Positions 24,655 through 33,115 of a DNA stretch of 64,000 nt are shown one piece after another. Made by a program: the position numbers and the translations under genes. The notes below the pieces were generated by a model. It was given only the letters and a program-made list of their open reading frames with translations. It searched no databases and was not told the origin of the DNA. The DNA is from Pauljensenia sp018375675 (lineage in GTDB: Bacteria; Actinomycetota; Actinomycetes; Actinomycetales; Actinomycetaceae). Where the stretch lies: positions 42,830-106,829 of the forward strand of contig JAPWAE010000009.1 of NCBI GenBank assembly GCA_041432705.1, given 5' to 3'. Within the stretch, counting starts at the first letter, position 1. Each line of letters opens with the position of its first letter.

Positions 24655-25587
24655 ATGGAAAAGCCTTTTCGAACTATCGGCGAACAGATCGATATATTGC
24701 GATCACGCGGAATGGTCATCGATGACATTGAGACAGCACGGAAAGCACTCGAGAAGATCAGCTACTACAGATTGTCTGGCTACTCTTACCCATTTCGCCA
24801 ATATGATAAGGCAAGCCGAACACGCTCCGATCAGTTCCTCCCTAAGACAAACCTCGAACAGGTCTTAGCGCTCTACAGATTCGATGAGCGACTCCGTGCA
24901 ACAACTTTTCAAGAACTCTCGCGGATCGAAGTAGGATTACGAGCGCTCATTGGCTACACGCTCGGCAAAGATCACCCCTATCTCCACCTTGCATCGCTTC
25001 AGCTAGGTCCCTCAGGTTTCGACAAGGAAAACAATCATGAAACCGATGAATACAGAAGATGGATCAAGTCCTACAACATAAACCTCAGTCGATCACAAGA
25101 GGATTTTATCAAACACTATAAAAAAGAATACGCAAGTAAACTACCCATATGGGTAGCGGTTCACATCCTTGAATGGGGACAGCTTGCCATGCTATTTAAA
25201 ATGGCACCCATTCACTGTCAAGACAGCATCGCTGACTCTCTGCACTTAACTCGCCCACAGGTCAATTCATGGCTCGAGAATCTGAGAATTCTACGCAATA
25301 TTTGTGCACACCAGGGGCGACTTTTTAATCGCACACTGCGACAAGTGAAGCTTCCAGAAGACGCTGAAATTCTCGGAATCAGAGAGTTGTCACCAAAGAA
25401 AAACAAGTGTTTCGACCAGCTCACACTCGTCCAATACCTCACCCGCACGATGGACCTGGGAGATGGAACCACCCTTCCCTCAGTCCTCGCAACGTTCCCC
25501 GCTACCGACGTCGTCCCCCTGCGAGCGACGGGCACACCCGATAACTGGCAATCCCTCCCCCTGTGGGCGTGCGAGCCGACAACCTGA
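24655..25587 (+). CDS. abiF: AbiF/AbiD-type abortive infection protein (Abi_2, HEPN RNase)
   Basis: 310 aa. ATG at 24655 (MEKPFRTIGEQIDILRSRGM), preferred over the ATG at 24637 because it matches the usual Abi_2 opening. Abi_2 features: LEKISYYRLSGYSYPFR, LYRFDERLRATTFQELSRIEVGLR, a central DFIKHYKKEY helix, and the HEPN motif R214-x4-H219 in RNICAHQGRLFNR. HEPN proteins of this family are RNA-cleaving toxins in phage defence. GC content and codon use are clearly lower than flanking genes (many AAA, ATT, CAA codons), indicating recent transfer. Two structured RNA copies lie directly upstream; a bidirectional terminator follows. Confidence 0.88.
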   Translation: MEKPFRTIGEQIDILRSRGMVIDDIETARKALEKISYYRLSGYSYPFRQYDKASRTRSDQFLPKTNLEQVLALYRFDERLRATTFQELSRIEVGLRALIGYTLGKDHPYLHLASLQLGPSGFDKENNHETDEYRRWIKSYNINLSRSQEDFIKHYKKEYASKLPIWVAVHILEWGQLAMLFKMAPIHCQDSIADSLHLTRPQVNSWLENLRILRNICAHQGRLFNRTLRQVKLPEDAEILGIRELSPKKNKCFDQLTLVQYLTRTMDLGDGTTLPSVLATFPATDVVPLRATGTPDNWQSLPLWACEPTT

Positions 25588-25606
25588 GACACTCACATGC
25601 AACATG

Positions 25607-25648
25607 AGGGGCCGCCGCGCAACCGTCGTTGGTTGTGCGGCGGCCCTT
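25607..25648. terminator. Bidirectional intrinsic terminator
   Basis: AGGGGCCGCCGCGCAACC (25607-25624) with GGTTGTGCGGCGGCCCTT (25631-25648) between convergent abiF and response-regulator genes. Confidence 0.85.
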
Positions 25649-25659
25649 CGCTGTGGGGT

Positions 25660-26130
25660 TTAGCGGATCGCCTCCATGACGCGCACGCCGTCGAGCACGC
25701 TCACGTAGGGCAGGGGGTTCACGCCGGACTCAAGCACGTACTCCGTGAGCTGGTCGCGCACAACCGTGCGCAGCTCCTCGGGATTCCAGGGCTTGCCGAT
25801 GTAGTAGTCCAGGCCCGCCTGGTTGACCGCGCGGATCGTGTCGGACTGGTCCGCCTGGCCGGTGACCAGCACCGTGCGGGTCGCGCAAAAACGCTCGTCC
25901 TTCATGAGCTCCACAAGGAAATCAACGCCCGACTTTCCGGGCAGTCGGTGGTCGGACAGCACCAGGGCCAGCTCATCCCCGTCTTCGACGATCTCGTCGA
26001 TGACGGCCCACGCGTCATCAACGTCCTCGGCGACTTCGAGCCGGATCTTGTCCCAGAACTGTTCAAGATCGCGCTCGAGTGCATCGCGCACGTCCGCTTC
26101 GTCCTCAAGGGACAGGATTGTCAGGGTCAT
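25660..26130 (-). CDS. Single-domain response regulator
   Basis: 156 aa. Receiver domain only: acidic pocket LSLEDE (residues 7-11), phospho-acceptor Asp60 in LVLSDHRLPG, Thr90 in VLVTGQ, Lys113 in IGKPW. About 30 residues follow the last helix (ESGVNPLPYVSVLDGVRVMEAIR), too short for a DNA-binding domain. It therefore must act through protein contact or as a phosphate sink. Starts within the ATGA stop of the kinase gene. Confidence 0.9.
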   Translation of the reverse strand: MTLTILSLEDEADVRDALERDLEQFWDKIRLEVAEDVDDAWAVIDEIVEDGDELALVLSDHRLPGKSGVDFLVELMKDERFCATRTVLVTGQADQSDTIRAVNQAGLDYYIGKPWNPEELRTVVRDQLTEYVLESGVNPLPYVSVLDGVRVMEAIR

Positions 26131-28232
26131 GATTCCTCCTCGTGTGATTGGGCGGGCAACGAGATCCGCATGATCGTGGATCCCGGGTGAGAGTCGATCG
26201 TGAGGGTGCCCCCATGATCAGCAATGATGCTTCGGACGATGGACATGCCCATGCCCAGGCCGAATCGGACGCGCCCCGCCTTGGTGGTGAAGTGGGGCTC
26301 CATAATCTTGTCGACGATTCCCGGATCGATGCCCGGGCCGTTGTCGTGGATGGTGACGCTCACGCCCTCGGGCGTGGGACGCACAGTGATGCGGATGAGG
26401 GCCTCATCCTCGCCGCGAGCAGGAAGCTCGGACACGCCGCCCGAGGCCTCGGCAGCCGCGACCAGGTCGGCGTTCTCATCCTCGATAGCCTCAGCAGCGT
26501 TGACGATGAGGTTCGTCCACACCTGCTGCAACTTCGCCGGGTGCGCGCACACGGGCGGCACATCCTCGTAGTCGCAGTCGATGCGGATGCCCCGCACCCT
26601 GTGAGCGGTCAACCGCAGGACGTCGTCGATGCCCTCGCGCACGTCCACGGGCTTGAGGTCCTCGGCGTCTGGGCGCGCGTAGCCCTTCAGGGACTGGGTC
26701 AGCTCGATGACGCGATCGCCCGCGGCGAGCACCGAGCGCAGGGATCCACCCAGGCGCGCGCCGGCCTCGTACGCGTCGATGCCACCCGGGATCTGCGCGA
26801 GCGCCCGCGCGCCGTCCGCCCCCTGGATCCCCGCGCGCACGAGGCGCCGGGCGAGCGTGCGGTCGCCGACGACGGGCAGGAGCTCCTTCATGAGGGCGCG
26901 CTCGACCGAGGTGGAGCGCGGGGGCGCGGTGAGGGCGCGGGCCATCGCCTCCCTCGACGAGGCCGTGGCCGGTGCCGCGAGCGCCGCATCCACGTCCTCG
27001 TGCAGGTGCTTGGCGGCGCGCACGAGGGCGGTCACCGGGTTGTTGAGCTCGTGGGCGATGCCGGCACTCAGCTCGCCGAGCATCGCGAAGCGCGCGCGTT
27101 CGACCAACTCGGCGCGGGTGGCGCGCAGGTCCTCGAGGGTGGCGGCCAGGGCCTCCTTCTGGGCCTCGAGATCCTCGGCGAGCATCGCGTTCTCCAGGTG
27201 GAGGTCCTCGGCGCGCATGAGGCGACGCGTCAGCGAGCGGATCGCAAGCGCCGTCAGCGTCGCACCGATCGACGGATCCTCGGAGATGACGATCTGGAGC
27301 TGCTCGGTCGTCAGGCGCACGAGCGTCGCCTCGGTCGCCGTCTCGCCCGTGAAGAACGCGTCCTCCGCGCGGGCCAACGACACGAGGCCGATGAGCGGGC
27401 CCGACGACGCCAGGTGCGCCAGGACCTCGCCCTGCGGCGAATCCCTGTGCAGCGACACTTGGCCATCCAGCACCAGGTAGACGGCGCCCACCGGCTCGCC
27501 CTGGGTCACCAGCTGCGTCCCCTCGGGGACAATCAGCCGAGGCCTCTGGCCGAGCACGCGCTCGACGCCGGCGAGGAGCTCCATGACGACTTCGCGCTCG
27601 TCGCGGTCCAGGCCCTCCAGGAGCGGACCCTGCACGGCGAAAGGCGGCGGATCGGCGATGAGCGAACGGATCTGCCTGTCCGAGTAGCCGCACCCGCGCA
27701 GGTAGCGCACCATCGTCGAATAGGCCTGACCCGCCAGGAGGGGAACCGTCCACGGGGACTTCAGGACCGACGCGAGCGCGCACGACTGCATGCACCGAGC
27801 CAGGTCGCGGTGCTCGGACTTATCCGTCACCACCACCCACTGCATGCGCTGCATCGCCGGGAAGGTCCTCGCCCGGTCGATGAGCGCGTCAATGTCGTCG
27901 ACCTCGGAGGTCACCAGGCCCATCAGCACATGGTCGCCCGACTTCAGGCCGGCCTCGTAGCCGGCCAGGTCCTCAATCCCGTCAATGCGGTCCAGGCACA
28001 GACCCGGGAAGGCATGCGCCAAGTCCCGCGTCACGGGCGCGGCAATCGAGCGCGAGTCGTCGCCCACGACCAGCATGTGAATCGGGTAGCCAGCTCGGTG
28101 CCCGCCGCTGCGCACGTCCGTGCGAGCCAGCACCGAGGCGTCCTCCGCCGCGGGCCCCCGCGTCCATCCGTGGGCCAGCCCCGGCCGGGGGCGCACAGCC
28201 CCCGAACCGACCACTGCCTCGTCCCCGGACAC
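26127..28232 (-). CDS. Sensor histidine kinase with pseudo-receiver and cyclic-nucleotide-binding domains
   Basis: 701 aa from a GTG at 28232, directly after the transporter stop. Domains: disordered Arg/Gly-rich start (1-50); receiver-like domain (about 52-170, MLVVGDDSRSIAA to LKSPW) that seems to lack a clean phospho-Asp site; cNMP-binding jelly roll (about 240-345, EGTQLVTQGEPVGAVYLVLDGQVSLHRD); coiled coil; HisKA with GIAHELNNPVTAL; HATPase_c with a long N-box, NGPGIDPGIVDKIMEPHFTT and FGLGMGMSIV. No TM segment, so cytoplasmic. Whether the jelly roll binds cNMP is doubtful; the usual RxA phosphate-binding cassette is not obvious. Confidence 0.88.
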   Translation of the reverse strand: MSGDEAVVGSGAVRPRPGLAHGWTRGPAAEDASVLARTDVRSGGHRAGYPIHMLVVGDDSRSIAAPVTRDLAHAFPGLCLDRIDGIEDLAGYEAGLKSGDHVLMGLVTSEVDDIDALIDRARTFPAMQRMQWVVVTDKSEHRDLARCMQSCALASVLKSPWTVPLLAGQAYSTMVRYLRGCGYSDRQIRSLIADPPPFAVQGPLLEGLDRDEREVVMELLAGVERVLGQRPRLIVPEGTQLVTQGEPVGAVYLVLDGQVSLHRDSPQGEVLAHLASSGPLIGLVSLARAEDAFFTGETATEATLVRLTTEQLQIVISEDPSIGATLTALAIRSLTRRLMRAEDLHLENAMLAEDLEAQKEALAATLEDLRATRAELVERARFAMLGELSAGIAHELNNPVTALVRAAKHLHEDVDAALAAPATASSREAMARALTAPPRSTSVERALMKELLPVVGDRTLARRLVRAGIQGADGARALAQIPGGIDAYEAGARLGGSLRSVLAAGDRVIELTQSLKGYARPDAEDLKPVDVREGIDDVLRLTAHRVRGIRIDCDYEDVPPVCAHPAKLQQVWTNLIVNAAEAIEDENADLVAAAEASGGVSELPARGEDEALIRITVRPTPEGVSVTIHDNGPGIDPGIVDKIMEPHFTTKAGRVRFGLGMGMSIVRSIIADHGGTLTIDSHPGSTIMRISLPAQSHEEES

Positions 28233-28233
28233 G

Positions 28234-29700
28234 TCACATCACCCCGATGAATCCCCAGGTCAGCGGCGCGATGAACGCCAGGAGGATGATGCCCACGACA
28301 CCCACCACGATGCCGACGATCGCCATCTCGCGGGTCGGGGTCGTGCCCGTCGAGTACGCGATTGCGTTCGGCGGGGTCGAGATCGGCAGGCACATGCCGA
28401 GCGAGCAGCCCAGGGCGATGACGATGGCGATCTCGGCGGCACTCGTCGAGACCGTCGCCGCCAGGCCCATGCCCATCGGGATCAGCAGGTTCGCGGACGC
28501 GGAGTGCGAAATGACGTTCGAGGTCACCCAACCCACGAGGGCCAGCACGAAGATCAGGAGGATACCGGGGATCGAGGCCCACTGGATCGAGCCGAGCATC
28601 CACTTGTCGAGGCCCGTAGCGGCCACGCCCGAGCCCAGCGCGATACCGCCCGCGACCAGCCACAGGACCGGCCAGTCCAGGGCGCGCAGGTCGTCGCCGC
28701 TCATCACCTTCGTCATCAGGAGGACCACCACCGGGAGGAAGCCAACGACGTTGGCGGAAATGTGGTGCAGCGACTCGGTCATCCACAGGAGGATCGTCAG
28801 GCCCGCGACCGAGTAGAAGATGATCGCGCTGCGCGACTTCTCGAAGCGAGCCGACGTGTCGATGTCGAACTTGGCGTCGGTGGGGATGTAGCGCCACGCG
28901 ATGAACGCCCACGACAGCGCCAAGAGCACGAGCATGAGCGGGACGGCCGCGAGCATCCACTGCAGGAAGGTCACCTTCACACCCGCGTTCTCCAGGGCGC
29001 CGAGCGCGATAGCGTTCGGGGGCGTGCCGACCGGCGTTCCCATGCCGCCGACGTTCGCGGCGACCGGGATCGACAGGGCGATACCGGTGCGCGCCTTGCC
29101 CTCGGGTAGGGCCATGATGACGGGCATCATGACGGCGAACATCGTCGCCGTGGTCGCCGTGTTCGACATGAACATACTCATGATCGCGGTGATCAGCATG
29201 ACGCCCATGACGGTCAGGCGCGGCTTGCCCATGAAGGGCTTGAGGAGGACGGCCGACAGGGCGCGGTCCAGCTTGTACTTGGCAGCGCCGTCGGCCACCA
29301 TGAAGCCGCCCAGGAACAGGATGATAACCGGGTTAGCCAGGGCACCGAAGAACTTCGTGTAGGCCGGGGCACCCTCACCCACGCTCAGCAGCGCGTGGTC
29401 CGAAATGAACAGGACCTCCAGGAAAATGACGAGGACCGCCGTGCCCGCGAGCGGCACCGCCTCCGTCACCCACAGCAGAATCGCCGCCAGGAAGATGCCG
29501 AACATGCGCGTGCCAGCCACATCCAGGCCGGGTAGCTGCACGAACAGGCAGGTCACGATGCACGCCAGCGCCGCTACGGCGCCGAACACCTTGACCGGGC
29601 TAAATGCCTGCTTTTTCTTAGCAATATCTGCCGGTCGCGTGGACATATTCTGAGCGGAGCGCGGATTGATTGACACCGCGCCCTTGGAGCGTCGAGCCAT
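28234..29700 (-). CDS. DASS-family (SLC13) sodium/anion symporter
   Basis: 488 aa, about 11-12 TM segments. The signature repeats are SNTATTATMFAVMMP with GTPPNAIALG in the first half and SANLLIPMGM with ISTPPNAIAYSTG in the second. The two (S/T)xxN-T/P Na+ and carboxylate-binding sites identify DASS carriers, which import succinate, malate, citrate or sulfate. First gene of an operon with the kinase and regulator downstream; this suggests that the transported acid is what the two-component pair senses (inference). Confidence 0.9.
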   Translation of the reverse strand: MARRSKGAVSINPRSAQNMSTRPADIAKKKQAFSPVKVFGAVAALACIVTCLFVQLPGLDVAGTRMFGIFLAAILLWVTEAVPLAGTAVLVIFLEVLFISDHALLSVGEGAPAYTKFFGALANPVIILFLGGFMVADGAAKYKLDRALSAVLLKPFMGKPRLTVMGVMLITAIMSMFMSNTATTATMFAVMMPVIMALPEGKARTGIALSIPVAANVGGMGTPVGTPPNAIALGALENAGVKVTFLQWMLAAVPLMLVLLALSWAFIAWRYIPTDAKFDIDTSARFEKSRSAIIFYSVAGLTILLWMTESLHHISANVVGFLPVVVLLMTKVMSGDDLRALDWPVLWLVAGGIALGSGVAATGLDKWMLGSIQWASIPGILLIFVLALVGWVTSNVISHSASANLLIPMGMGLAATVSTSAAEIAIVIALGCSLGMCLPISTPPNAIAYSTGTTPTREMAIVGIVVGVVGIILLAFIAPLTWGFIGVM

Positions 29701-29771
29701 TATGAGAAGACCTCATCGTCTTGCATGGATAGTGTCCGACCAGTGTATGCCAGCACACACAAAAAGGGAAA

Positions 29772-29803
29772 CCGGGGTGGGGCTTCCCGATGCCCCACCC
29801 CGG
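29772..29803 (-). terminator. Intrinsic terminator for the metal-efflux operon
   Basis: CCGGGGTGGGGC (29772-29783) with GCCCCACCCCGG (29792-29803). Read on the minus strand it is followed by TTTCCCTTTTTGTG. Confidence 0.82.
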
Positions 29804-29911
29804 CTTAATGACGAGGCGCTGATCGACTCTTGACACATCCCTCCCGATCACAGCCCGCAAGATACGGTAACCGAGTCGCCTACTCCCAGTCACCGAACCG
29901 CACGGGACCGG

Positions 29912-29962
29912 CTACTCGGCGAGATAGAGGGGGTTCTCGTAGCGCATGTCTGAGTTATGGCG
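29912..29962 (-). pseudogene. Remnant of an LLM-class flavin oxidoreductase (short fragment)
   Basis: The reverse strand reads NSDMRYENPLYLAE then a stop. M-R-Y-x-N-P-L-Y-x-A-E is a strongly conserved stretch of LLM-class flavin-dependent monooxygenases, where it normally continues EAAxxDLxS. Only this scrap remains, directly downstream of the metal ATPase, as expected at an insertion or deletion junction. The rest of 29804-29975 holds nothing recognisable. Confidence 0.5.
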
Positions 29963-29975
29963 TTGGACGGAACAC

Positions 29976-31880
29976 CTATTGCTTGCGGGCACGCGCAGCC
30001 CGCAGTCCATTGGCGATGACGACGACTTCGGCGACCTCGTGCACGAGGACGACCGCTGCCAGGCCGAGCACGCCGGTGATCGCCAGCGGCAGCAGCACAG
30101 TGATGATCGCCAAGGACAGAACGATGTTCTGGTTGATAATCCTGCCGCCGCGGCGGGCGTGGCGCAGAGCCTGCGGGATGAGGCCGAGGTCGTGGCCGGT
30201 GAAGGCGACGTCGGCGGACTCGATCGCTGCGTCGGAGCCGGTCGCGCCCATCGCGATGCCCACGGTCGCCCCGGCCAGGGCGGGCGCGTCGTTGATGCCA
30301 TCGCCGATCATCGCGGTCGGCGACGTCTCCGAGAACCCGGCGACGATACGAGCCTTGTCCTCGGGACGCAGCTCGGCGTGCACGTCGCCGATCCCGGCCA
30401 GCTTCGCCAGCGCAGCAGCGGTGCGGGAGTTGTCGCCGGTGAGCATGCTCACCTCGACGCCCTGGTCGCGCAGGGTCCGCACGACCTCGGGGACCTCGGG
30501 GCGCAGCTCGTCGCGGACGCCGATCGCCCCAGCCAGGAAGCCGTCGACGGTGACGAGCACGCAGGTCTGCCCCTCGGCCTCCAGGTCCTCGACCCGGGCC
30601 TTGAGCGGACCGGCGTCAATCCAGCGCGGACTGCCCACCGCCACCCTGCGGCCGTCGACCAGGCCACCGATACCGTGCCCGGCCTCCTCGGCCACGTCCT
30701 GCGCGGCGGGGGTTCCCCGGCCCGCGGCGGCGATGGCGGCGGCGAGTGGGTGCGTCGAGTGCTGCTCCACGGCGGCAGCCCAAGCAAGCACCTGCGCATC
30801 GTCGAACCCATGGGCGGCGACGATGGCGGTTACCTCGGGCCGGTTGCGGGTCAGAGTGCCGGTCTTGTCCACGGCCAGGTGCCGGATACCGCCGAGGCGC
30901 TCGAAGGCGGCCCCGCTCTTGATGACGACGCCAAACTTGGTCGCCGCACCGATCGCGGAGACCACGGTGACGGGCACCGCGATCGCCATCGCGCAGGGGC
31001 TGGCCGCGACGAGGACGACCAGGGCGCGGGTGATCCAGGTCTCCGGGTCACCGAGCAGGGACCCGAGCACGCCGACGAGGACGGCGAGGACCATCACGCC
31101 GGGCACCAGCGGGCGAGCGATCCGGTCAGCGATCCGGGCTCGGTCGCCCTTCTCGGCCTGGGCCTGTTCTACCAGCTCCACGATCGTGGTCAGCGAGTTG
31201 TCGGTGCCCGCGGCGGTCGCCTCGACCTCCAGCACGCCGGCGCTGTTGATCGCACCCGCCGACACCGCTTCTCCGGGCGCGACCTCGACCGGGATCGATT
31301 CACCGGTGATCGCCGAAGTGTCCAGGCTCGACCGGCCCGAGCGGACCAGCCCATCGGTCGCGACCCGCTCGCCAGGGCGGACCAGCAGCACGTCGCCGAC
31401 GGCGATCTCCCTGGCCGGGATCGAGGTGGAGGTCCCGTCGCGCAGCACGGTCGCGGTCTCCGGCACGAGCTTCAGCAGCGCGCGCAGCCCGCCGCGGGCG
31501 CGGTCCATCGCCTTGTCCTCCAGGGCCTCGGCGATCGAGAAGAGGAATGCCAGCGCGGCCGCCTCCTCGACGTAGCCGAGGATCACCGCGCCCACGGCGC
31601 TGATCGTCATCAGCAGCGCGATCCCGAGCTTGCGCTTCACAACGAGATTCCGGATCGCACCGGGCACGAACGTGTACGCGCCCAGCAGCAGGCCCGCCCA
31701 GAACGCGACCAGCGCCGCGATGTGCAGCCCCGACCACTCCAGCGCCAGGCCGGTGCCGAACGCGACGCCGGAGAGGATCGGCACGACCAGGCCGGGATCA
31801 CGCCACCACGGGCGCTCTGTCTCCTCTGCCTCGTCCGCGGGGCTGGTCGTCGGCTCGTCGCAGCCGCAGGCGGCGCTCAC
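29976..31880 (-). CDS. Heavy-metal P1B-type ATPase (Cd/Pb/Zn/Co efflux)
   Basis: 634 aa. The GTG at 31880 overlaps the regulator stop (GTGA); a longer reading would run into the regulator. P-type motifs: ITGESIPVE, TM metal site ASPCAMAIAVP (SPC form), phosphorylation site DKTGTLTRN, MIGDGINDAPALA. The last helix contains VLVHEVAEVVVIANGLRA. Instead of an HMA domain the N-terminus has a short Cys motif (AACGCDE). SPC rather than CPC places it near the P1B-4 group, but the CmtR-type regulator favours Cd/Pb. Probably acquired with that regulator. Confidence 0.9.
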   Translation of the reverse strand: MSAACGCDEPTTSPADEAEETERPWWRDPGLVVPILSGVAFGTGLALEWSGLHIAALVAFWAGLLLGAYTFVPGAIRNLVVKRKLGIALLMTISAVGAVILGYVEEAAALAFLFSIAEALEDKAMDRARGGLRALLKLVPETATVLRDGTSTSIPAREIAVGDVLLVRPGERVATDGLVRSGRSSLDTSAITGESIPVEVAPGEAVSAGAINSAGVLEVEATAAGTDNSLTTIVELVEQAQAEKGDRARIADRIARPLVPGVMVLAVLVGVLGSLLGDPETWITRALVVLVAASPCAMAIAVPVTVVSAIGAATKFGVVIKSGAAFERLGGIRHLAVDKTGTLTRNRPEVTAIVAAHGFDDAQVLAWAAAVEQHSTHPLAAAIAAAGRGTPAAQDVAEEAGHGIGGLVDGRRVAVGSPRWIDAGPLKARVEDLEAEGQTCVLVTVDGFLAGAIGVRDELRPEVPEVVRTLRDQGVEVSMLTGDNSRTAAALAKLAGIGDVHAELRPEDKARIVAGFSETSPTAMIGDGINDAPALAGATVGIAMGATGSDAAIESADVAFTGHDLGLIPQALRHARRGGRIINQNIVLSLAIITVLLPLAITGVLGLAAVVLVHEVAEVVVIANGLRAARARKQ

Positions 31881-32245
31881 GAGGCGCCCCCCGAACTGCT
31901 CGCGGCGCAGCAGCCCGGCACCGAGCAGGCCGGGTCGATGCACGGCGCGCTCTCGTCCACGGCGAGGGTCACGTCGACCAGTGCCGTCAGCGCCGCGGCC
32001 AGGTGCGGGTCGGCGATCTCGTAGCGAGTCTGGCGGCCCTCGGGCTCGGCGACCACGATCCCGCAGTCGCGCAGGCAGGTCAGATGGTTGGACACGTTCG
32101 AGCGGGTCAGCCCCAGCTCGCGCGAGAGCACGGCGGGGTGGCTCGGGCCGTCAAGCAGGGACATCAGGATCCGGGAGCGCGTCGGGTCGGCCATGGCCCG
32201 GCCGAGCCGGTTCATGACCTCGAGACGCGAAGCAATAGTCAGCAT
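31877..32245 (-). CDS. cmtR: CmtR-type ArsR/SmtB metal-responsive repressor
   Basis: 122 aa. Winged helix with RLGRAMADPTRSRIL, LSRELGLTRSNVSNHL (recognition helix) and wing GRQTRYEIAD. Cys pair in HLTCLRDCGIV equals the Cys57/Cys61 Cd/Pb ligands of mycobacterial CmtR, and a C-terminal Cys corresponds to the third (VDESAPCIDPAC). An extra VPGCC tail could bind more metal. TATAGT lies 7 nt before the ATG (leaderless), so repressor and efflux ATPase are made as a coupled unit derepressed by metal. Confidence 0.9.
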   Translation of the reverse strand: MLTIASRLEVMNRLGRAMADPTRSRILMSLLDGPSHPAVLSRELGLTRSNVSNHLTCLRDCGIVVAEPEGRQTRYEIADPHLAAALTALVDVTLAVDESAPCIDPACSVPGCCAASSSGGAS

Positions 32246-32333
32246 GCACTGAACTATACAGCAGCCGCTGACCTAATGTCCAGTTGTCGCGGCTGCCGCA
32301 CGCGCTGCGCGCGCTTGCCCTCGCGAGGCGTGA

Positions 32334-32783
32334 TCACCTCTTGCGCCAGTGGGGCCACTTCGGCATCCCGCGGCCCTTCCAGGTCTCCACGAGACCCGCA
32401 ACCCAGCGGACGGACACGAAGAGCCCGTAGCCGGCCCCGGCGAGGCCAGCGCCGACCACGAGCCACCGGCCGATGCCGAGCCACACGCTCCCATCCACGT
32501 CCAGCGCCCACTGAACACCCGTGATGAGCCCGGCGATGCCCATCCAGAGACCGGCGACGATCACGGCCACCGGCAGGAGAACGAGGCGCATCGCGGCGGC
32601 GGCGGACCAGAGCTGTCGCACCTCCAGCTTCGCCGTAGCGGCGATGATCCGCTCCGCCCGCCTCGTCGTCTCCTCGTCCATGACCTTCACGAACCCCGCG
32701 AGCTTCCTCTGCTGTTCGGTCAGCGTGGCAATCCTCGTGTTCTGCGCCTCGACGGCGGCGAGGATCGAGGTCAACAGCTCCAT
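32334..32783 (-). CDS. Coiled-coil protein with two TM segments, mobilisation-type (putative)
   Basis: 149 aa. Helical coiled-coil start (LAAVEAQNTRIATLTEQQRKLAGFVK), then two TM segments (AMRLVLLPVAVIVAGLWMGIAGLI and WLGIGRWLVVGAGLAGAGYGLFV) and a basic end KGRGMPKWPHWRKR. Size and layout resemble accessory mobilisation proteins encoded beside relaxase genes on small actinobacterial plasmids. The assignment is tentative. It follows the metal-resistance genes and a degenerate coding scrap. Confidence 0.5.
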   Translation of the reverse strand: MELLTSILAAVEAQNTRIATLTEQQRKLAGFVKVMDEETTRRAERIIAATAKLEVRQLWSAAAAMRLVLLPVAVIVAGLWMGIAGLITGVQWALDVDGSVWLGIGRWLVVGAGLAGAGYGLFVSVRWVAGLVETWKGRGMPKWPHWRKR

Positions 32784-32799
32784 CGTCTCCGGACTGCCA

Positions 32800-32985
32800 A
32801 GCTACTGCTGCGACTACTCGGGCTCGTTCTGCTGCTTCAGCCTGTTGAGCGCTGCGCTCATGTTCCTTCTCCTTCTGCTGCTGGTGGTAGTCGAAGAACG
32901 CCTGCGCGCCCTCCGGGGTGAAGTCCGCCGAGAGGGCGCTCGCGCGCTTGCGGCGCTCGGCGCGGCCGGGCCGCCACCAAACGGG
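32800..32985 (-). pseudogene. Degenerate coding remnant (relaxase C-terminus-like) with a short overlapping ORF
   Basis: The minus strand keeps an open stretch reading SADFTPEGAQAFFDYHQQQK, EKEHERSAQQAEAAERARVV and AWQSGDDGAVDL, with no start in place; it looks like the charged C-terminal end of a larger protein. Inside it, a 15-codon ORF (ATG 32861, stop 32814, MSAALNRLKQQNEPE) precedes the mobilisation-type gene. The upstream part of the big gene is missing at the border with the repeat island. Low confidence. Confidence 0.35.
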
Positions 32986-33060
32986 GGAAATGGCGTCACT
33001 AGAGGTACGACACGCCGACAACACGCCGCCAACCAGCTTCTAATGCTGCAAAACCCCCAC
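32981..33060. repeat. Intergenic hairpin module, family 5, copy 2 (decayed left arm)
   Basis: GGGGGAAATGG...TAGAGGTACGACACGCCGACAACACGCC...TCTAATGCTGCAAAACCCCCAC. The right arm TAATGCTGC equals copy 1 (20.2 kb); the left arm is changed and only partly pairs. Marks the border between the acquired metal/mobilisation segment and island A. Confidence 0.65.
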
Positions 33061-33115
33061 CGCAGCCAGCCTCGTGCGCCATGTCGCCTACAAGACCTGA
33101 GCGCCGGGCTGATTG

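Noticed and set aside
26148..28250. 700-codon open frame on the plus strand
   Set aside because: It is the mirror of the histidine-kinase gene. The product is Arg/His/Gly/Ala-rich without domain features, and the minus strand has clear HisKA, HATPase and cNMP-like motifs.
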